Source: Apodemia mormo
Taxonomy: Eukaryota; Arthropoda; Insecta; Lepidoptera; Riodinidae
Reading direction: 5' to 3'
Length of the DNA stretch: 64,000 bases
NCBI GenBank assembly: GCA_036924255.1
Contig: JAUPFN010000007.1
Span: 34,959,414-35,023,413 of the forward strand
The position numbers and the translations under genes were made by a program. The notes beneath the pieces are model-generated. The model ran no database searches. It had not been told where the DNA came from and saw nothing but the letters and a program-made list of their open reading frames with translations. Positions 59,286 to 64,000 of this stretch are shown piece by piece (position 1 is the stretch's first letter; each line of letters opens with the position of its first letter).

Positions 59286-61126
59286 TCCATCAGATGCGGG
59301 TGATAAGGTGTAGTTCTTGTTTTGTACACTCCTAATAATTTACACATTTCCTGGAATACATTAGATTCAAAGTTTCTGCCTTGGTCTGAATGAATCTCTA
59401 GCGGAACGCCAAATCTGCATATCACCTCATTGACTAATTTCTCAGCAACCGTCGTGGCTTCCTGATTAGGGATTGCGAACACCTCCGGCCATTTCGTGAA
59501 ATAATCCATCACGACCACAAAATATTTGTTTCCGTTATTTGTCTTAGGAAATGGTCCAGCCACGTCAATCGCCATCCTTTCCCAGGGGGCTCCCACGTTG
59601 TATAGTCTAAGGTTGCCTCGGCTTCTAACCTGCGGTCCTTTCACTGCTGAGCATGACGTACATTTTCGGCACCAATTCTCGACATCTTCTCGGCAATTCA
59701 ACCAGTAAAAACGCTCTCGTACCTTTACCAATGTTCGTCGTACTCCAAGATGTCCCCCAGAAACCCCATCATGCAATTCACGTAGTACGTCCTTGATAAG
59801 TTTTCTTGGCACGACCAACTGTAGATGATGTTCTCTTCCTGAAGGTTTTTCCCATTTGCGGTACAGTAAGCCGTTTTGCAACACAAGGCTTTCCCACTGC
59901 GCCCAATAACTTTTCGTAATGGCGCTGAAAGGAGCCAGCTCCTGCCATTCGGGCTTTCCCATGTTTTGCTTCATCCAATCTATTAGAGGCCGCAAATCTG
60001 TATCTTCGTACTGGGCCTTACGCATCTCATCAGTTTCCCACCTGTCATCCATAGGCTTAGCTCGCAGTAGTTGGACCCTTTCCTTCGTCTCCATCCTTAC
60101 ACAATGTTTACAATCTTCCGCACAAGGTGGTCTTGATAATGCATCTGCATTCGAGTGAGACCTTCTACTGCGATGTTCTATGTTAAAGTCAAACTCTTGC
60201 AATTGCTCAATCCAGCGAGCTACTTGGCCTTCCGGGTCTTTGAATTGTAACAACCACTTCAAAACAGCATGGTCGGTACACAGCTTGAAGGGTCGCCCAA
60301 TCAGATACTTCTTGAAGTGTCGAAGAGTCTTCACTACTGCCAATAGTTCTCTTCTTGTAACACAATAGTTTTGTTCTGGCCGCGACAATGATTTGCTGCA
60401 GTAAGCTATCACAACTTCTTGATCGCTTTGCTTCTGTGATAAGATACCACCAATGGCAGTGTTACTCGCGTCTGTGTCTACGATGAACTGCCCTTTCCGA
60501 TCAGGATAGCCCAAAATTGGTGACTCACACAACCGCTTCTTAAGTTCATCGAAAGCTTGTTGACACATGTCATTCCAATCGAAACTCTTCTTTTCTTCAG
60601 TGAGTCTATGCAGCGGTTTTGCTATTTCAGCAAATCCCTTCACAAAACTTCTGTAGTAAGAGCATAGTCCTAGAAATGCGCGAACTTCGGTCTTGTCTCT
60701 GGGTGTTGGCCACTTCTGTACTGCACTAACCTTTTCAGGATCTGTCTGTACGCCGTTTTGTGATATCACATGACCCAGATAGTTGACTTCCTTCCGAAAT
60801 AAGTGACACTTTTTTGGGTTCAACTTTAGCCCTGCAGCCTGTATTTTATTAAAAATCCTTTCCAGTTGGTACAGATGATGCTGAAAATCTTTTCCTATGA
60901 CTATTACGTCATCTAAATACACTAAGCAGGTATCGCCTACAAGTCCTGCTAGAACACATTCCATTAATCTTTCAAAAGTCGCCGGCGCATTGCATAACCC
61001 AAACGGCATTACTTTAAATTGCCATAATCCTTGTCCTGTGGAGAATGCTGTCTTCTCTTTGTCATTAGGGCTAAGTTCAACCTGCCGGTACCCAGATTTT
61101 AAATCTAAAGTTGAGAACCAAGACAT
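59246..61126 (-). pseudogene. Gypsy pol: RT, RNase H and integrase
   Basis: A 626-codon frame. RT: LDLKSGYRQVELSP (first Asp), MPFGLCNAPATFERLM, YLDDVIV at residues 70-73 with the catalytic pair. RNase H from about 210 to 330: VDTDASNTAIGG, RELLAVV, ADALSRPPC at its end. Integrase: zinc-binding H-H-C-C (GGHLGVRRTL...CRKCTSC) near 455-495, then DVAGPFPK, MDYFTKWPEVFAI and HSDQGRNFES with catalytic Asp and Glu-proximal region. The Met at the start is internal; translation would come from the upstream gag-pol frame, which stops 63 bases earlier at an in-frame TAA. Confidence 0.92.
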
Positions 61127-61189
61127 GCCTGCCAGAGTGTCTAAAATGTCATCTATCCGAGGTAATGGGTAACTGTCCTTTTTGGTGAC

Positions 61190-62719
61190 TTAATTGAGCC
61201 GACGATAGTCGATGCAGAAACGTGTGGACCCATCTTTCTTCTTAACCAACACTACAGGAGAGCACCATGGACTAGAAGATTGCTCTATAACTCCGTTTCT
61301 TCTCATTTCATCTATCATCTCTTGTACCTCCTTCTCTTTGGCTATAGGGACTCGTCTAGCTTTCTGCTTTATAGGCTGCGCGTTTCCAGTGTCAATCTTA
61401 TGTTTCACTATAGATGTTCTGCCTATATCCCTATCAGTCTTAGAGAAAATGTTGGCATAACGTGAAAGTAGATCCTTAGCTTGCTGCTGCTGTGACACGG
61501 TAAGGTAGTTGCACTTGTTTACCAAATCCTTGAGTTCCTGTGGTACGTCTCTTGATGTTGTACTTCCTGCCAATGTCAGTTTTCTTAACGACATAACTTC
61601 ATCACTTTGTCCTACAACATCACCTGCTTTAAGCACTACATCACTGTCACTCAGGTTGACTACCTGCACCGCTGCCAAGCCCTTGTCACAAACCAAACTC
61701 CGGCCTGTAATACAGTGTGGAATTGCTCCATTGTCTTCAATTAACACACTCCTATTACCCCGGCCCTTGTAACTGGTTGGTAACTTCACGCGTACCAATG
61801 TCTTCGATCTTGAAGGTAAGATGGTTCTTCTAGCCACTGTAACCTTTCCTTTTGATCCCCCATCCATAAAAATTTCTACTAGCCCACATACGAAAACTCC
61901 TTTTTTGCAATCAATCTTGCAGGCATTCTTCTTCATGAAGTCTAAACCAAGCACACAGTCATCCATAATATCGGCCACTACGACGTCGTGAGTGTAATAC
62001 TCGTCGCCTATTTGCATCACTACAGATGCTTCACCGAAGACGGGTATTAGCTGACCTGTGACAGACAGAAGCTTGCTTTTCCCAAAATTCCTCAATCTCA
62101 GGTTGCCATTGTCAGCTACTTCTGGTCGCACCACAGTTCGTGTAGCTCCAGTGTCCAGCGTTAAGCTGCAGTTCTTGCCATTAATCAGTCCCTTAATGGA
62201 TAAACTTTTGCCGTCGCACACCTGGGATATGACAACTTTTGGGGTTGTTTCTCGTCCAGCCAGCACCTGCCGTTTGCTCTTGGCTGTTACTTTCTTCCCT
62301 GCTGGTTCAACAGACTGTTTGACGTGCTTGCTCTTTTCAGCTGTTGAGTTTCCCCCTGCTTGCTGTCGCCAGTTCATTGACCCTGTAGGCATAGGTTTGG
62401 CTGGGCAGCTAACTCTAATGTGCCCACGTTCACCGCAGGCGTAGCACATGGGGCCCAGTCTCCTAGGTTTCGCTGCCTTTATTCCAGCCACAACTTCTGT
62501 AACCTCGCGACCCTTATATGCGCGAGGTTCGTGGCGAACAGCTTCAACCTCCAGCGCATGAGCCAAAGCCTCCTTCATTGTCACGTGGTGCTGAAGGCGA
62601 ACAGCAGCACGCACTTCCAGGTCTCTAATTCCATCAATAAACGCCTGGACGATGGTGTTATTAACTGTGTTAGCGTCGGCTGAAGGATACGCCTTCCTTA
62701 CAAGCTTCTCAATTTTCAC
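61190..62719 (-). pseudogene. Gypsy gag-protease and RT start
   Basis: A 509-codon frame. Residues 1-70 are the end of a capsid-like region. C92-X2-C95-X4-H100-X4-C105 is a nucleocapsid zinc knuckle. LTLDTGATRTVV (188-198) is the aspartic protease active site and VLGLDFM (near 256) its second motif. Residues 455-509 start the RT (WCSPVVLVKKKDGSTRFCIDYRRLN) and end at a TAA in the same frame as the main pol frame, a nonsense change. The N-terminal half of gag is missing. Confidence 0.9.
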
Positions 62720-62757
62720 GGCCCATTGTTGAAGTCCCTCGCCGCTTCTCTCTTATC

Positions 62758-63479
62758 CATCTTAGCTTACCATCAGGCGAGATCGTGGTCAAGCACTTCC
62801 CTATCGATAATAAAAAAAACATGTCGATAACACGCATATTTTACGAAATAATGGCAAAAAATTGCAAAAAGCCGTTTTTTAATTGTTTTAAACAAAATGT
62901 TCCTAACCTCCTACACGGTCAATATATTATGCTTAATAATAATAATAACATTGCAATTATAACCTTTACTGAAAGCAAATACTATTTATTTCTCCCTGAC
63001 TAATGGGTCTGTGGTCAAATTTAGCCAGGCAAACTGCAAAGGAGTCAGATATTGTTATTTATCAGATATACACCACAGATTTCAAACTAGCTTGAATAAT
63101 CATCGTTGCCCATTAAGAACCTAGGTACAAGCCGATAATTTCACCTTCAATCTTTTTTATCCGGTGGAAGGATAGCCATGCTTAAAAATTGCAATACAGT
63201 TAAAGACTTTTGCTTCACGGTGTGTGATCTTTCTCCCAATAAAAAATAGGTTCTGCAAAAATGACCTTTAGTCAAATAAGTCATATGGAATGAGTATATA
63301 ATTTCAGGCAAATAAAACTGCGAGCATGACTGTAGAAAAAAAAGGCGAGGTGACTTCAGTTAAACACTGCTTAAAGCCCTATAACGTACAAGGGTCGTTA
63401 TCAAAGTGAACGTGTTTTTAAATCCACAATAAAATAATATTTTCTTAATATTTCTCCTTTGATAAAGTATTGCTGAATA
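62758..63479. other. No recognised feature
   Basis: AT-rich DNA beyond the truncated Gypsy end. A 72-codon frame at 62785-63003 has no motif. Confidence 0.5.
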
Positions 63480-63557
63480 TGAGAAATACTGTGGTCAATT
63501 ACTAATAATTACTATGCAAGGATGGCCAAGCGCGAACGAAGTCGCGGTTACAGCTAG
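63480..63557 (+). repeat. Helitron 3' end
   Basis: Ends GCGAACGAAGTCGCGGTTAC-A-G-CTAG|T at 63557, the common Helitron terminus; the rest of the element is not recognised. Confidence 0.65.
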
Positions 63558-63667
63558 TATTTTATATGAACAGAATATATTCTACACGTTTTAAAAATCT
63601 AAATTAATTTAATTACTAAAATAATAACATTCATTTTTATAAATTCATATAATAATAATAATTTTAC

Positions 63668-63905
63668 TGCCTCGTGGACTAAGGGCTAACCTGTTTGGCT
63701 AAGTTCATGAGGTCACGGGTTTGATCCCTGGTTATCGCTACAAATAGTTGGTAAAAGTTATCAGGTCGGTAAAATGCGACGATAAGGATCACCACTCATA
63801 TCGCCAACCGACAAACTGGTAAATCGTGGTGAATCGGAAAGTCTACAGACATCGGTTTACTCTGCCTACCACGCAAGAGAACCGGACGAGATGATACTTT
63901 TTATA
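63668..63905 (+). mobile_element. tRNA-derived SINE
   Basis: Head GCCTCGTGGACTAAGGGC with box B-like GGGTTTGATCCCTGG, then 'GGTCGGTAAAATGCGACG', 'CATATCGCCAACCGAC', 'GGTTTACTCTGCCTACCACG' and 'CCGGACGAGATGATAC'. Same family as 53876-54220. Confidence 0.75.
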
Positions 63906-64000
63906 TAGTAATAATAATTTTGTACATGTATTCAAAATCTAAAATAATATAAAAACTGTAGGTCAAGTGATTGCTTGCAGCATTTATTTTACCACTAGCT

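Larger units (their letters stand above)
58194..62757 (-). mobile_element. Ty3/Gypsy LTR retrotransposon, 5'-truncated
   Basis: A minus-strand element with gag zinc knuckle, protease, RT, RNase H and integrase in Gypsy order, then a purine-rich tract (AAGAGGGGGGTAG) and a 3' LTR. The 5' LTR, primer-binding site and start of gag are not in the window: similarity ends near 62757 in unrelated sequence. No envelope frame. One in-frame stop in RT and two frameshifts in the integrase region make it inactive. It is more GC-rich than its flanks. Confidence 0.9.

Noticed and set aside
58194..62757. Endogenous retrovirus with an envelope
   Set aside because: Between integrase and the LTR only about 15 bases remain; there is no envelope frame.

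Overview
The window is AT-rich nuclear DNA from an insect, almost certainly a moth or butterfly. The evidence is small exons in long introns with GT-AG borders, and many copies of repeats typical of Lepidoptera: Helitron-like elements with an A|CTAG border, tRNA-derived SINEs, CR1-like and RTE-like LINE fragments, and the 'grey dust' repeat starting ACCGGGTAAGTGCGAGTC. No species can be named. Nothing bacterial, organellar or viral is visible apart from one decayed Ty3/Gypsy retrotransposon.

The only host gene I can support is a FAM13-family gene (FAM13A-like) on the + strand. Eight coding exons at 25399-25554, 28517-28688, 29747-29883, 30372-30653, 34066-34293, 39169-39273, 42489-42677 and 45338-45511 join in compatible phases into a 480-residue protein. 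A 3' UTR with an AATAAA at 45768 follows. A CpG-rich segment near 8940-9101, with Inr-like TCAGTC motifs and a GTAAG donor, may be a distal promoter and noncoding first exon, giving a first intron of about 16 kb. The protein keeps the three conserved coiled-coil segments of FAM13 but shows no RhoGAP domain.

Layout: 0-6.3 kb is a broken CR1-like LINE, SINEs, short Helitrons and a 160-190 bp satellite cut by a hAT-like MITE. 6.56-8.11 kb is a Helitron carrying about 157 copies of ACAGACAA. 8.9-25.3 kb is the presumed promoter and first intron, with a Harbinger-like element at 19.2-20.2 kb and a Harbinger-like MITE at 23.35 kb. 25.4-45.8 kb is the FAM13 gene, its introns filled with repeats that include a 1.67 kb foldback element (32.0-33.65 kb), a decayed mariner (42.9-44.2 kb) and the 3' end of an autonomous Helitron (37.26-37.69 kb). 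46-58 kb is intergenic, with RTE-like and Jockey-like LINE fragments, a nested duplication at 52.4-52.9 kb and a foldback element whose two arms are each tRNA-like (57.5-57.9 kb). 58.19-62.76 kb is a 5'-truncated Gypsy element on the minus strand. 63-64 kb holds a Helitron end and a SINE.

One retroposon family, called 'family A' below, occurs at least 22 times. Intact copies are about 340-370 bp and end in ATCTTATGATATA plus an A-run. Two of them tightly flank FAM13 exon 6. Repeat borders were read by eye; most are good to within 5-20 bases unless a target duplication is stated.
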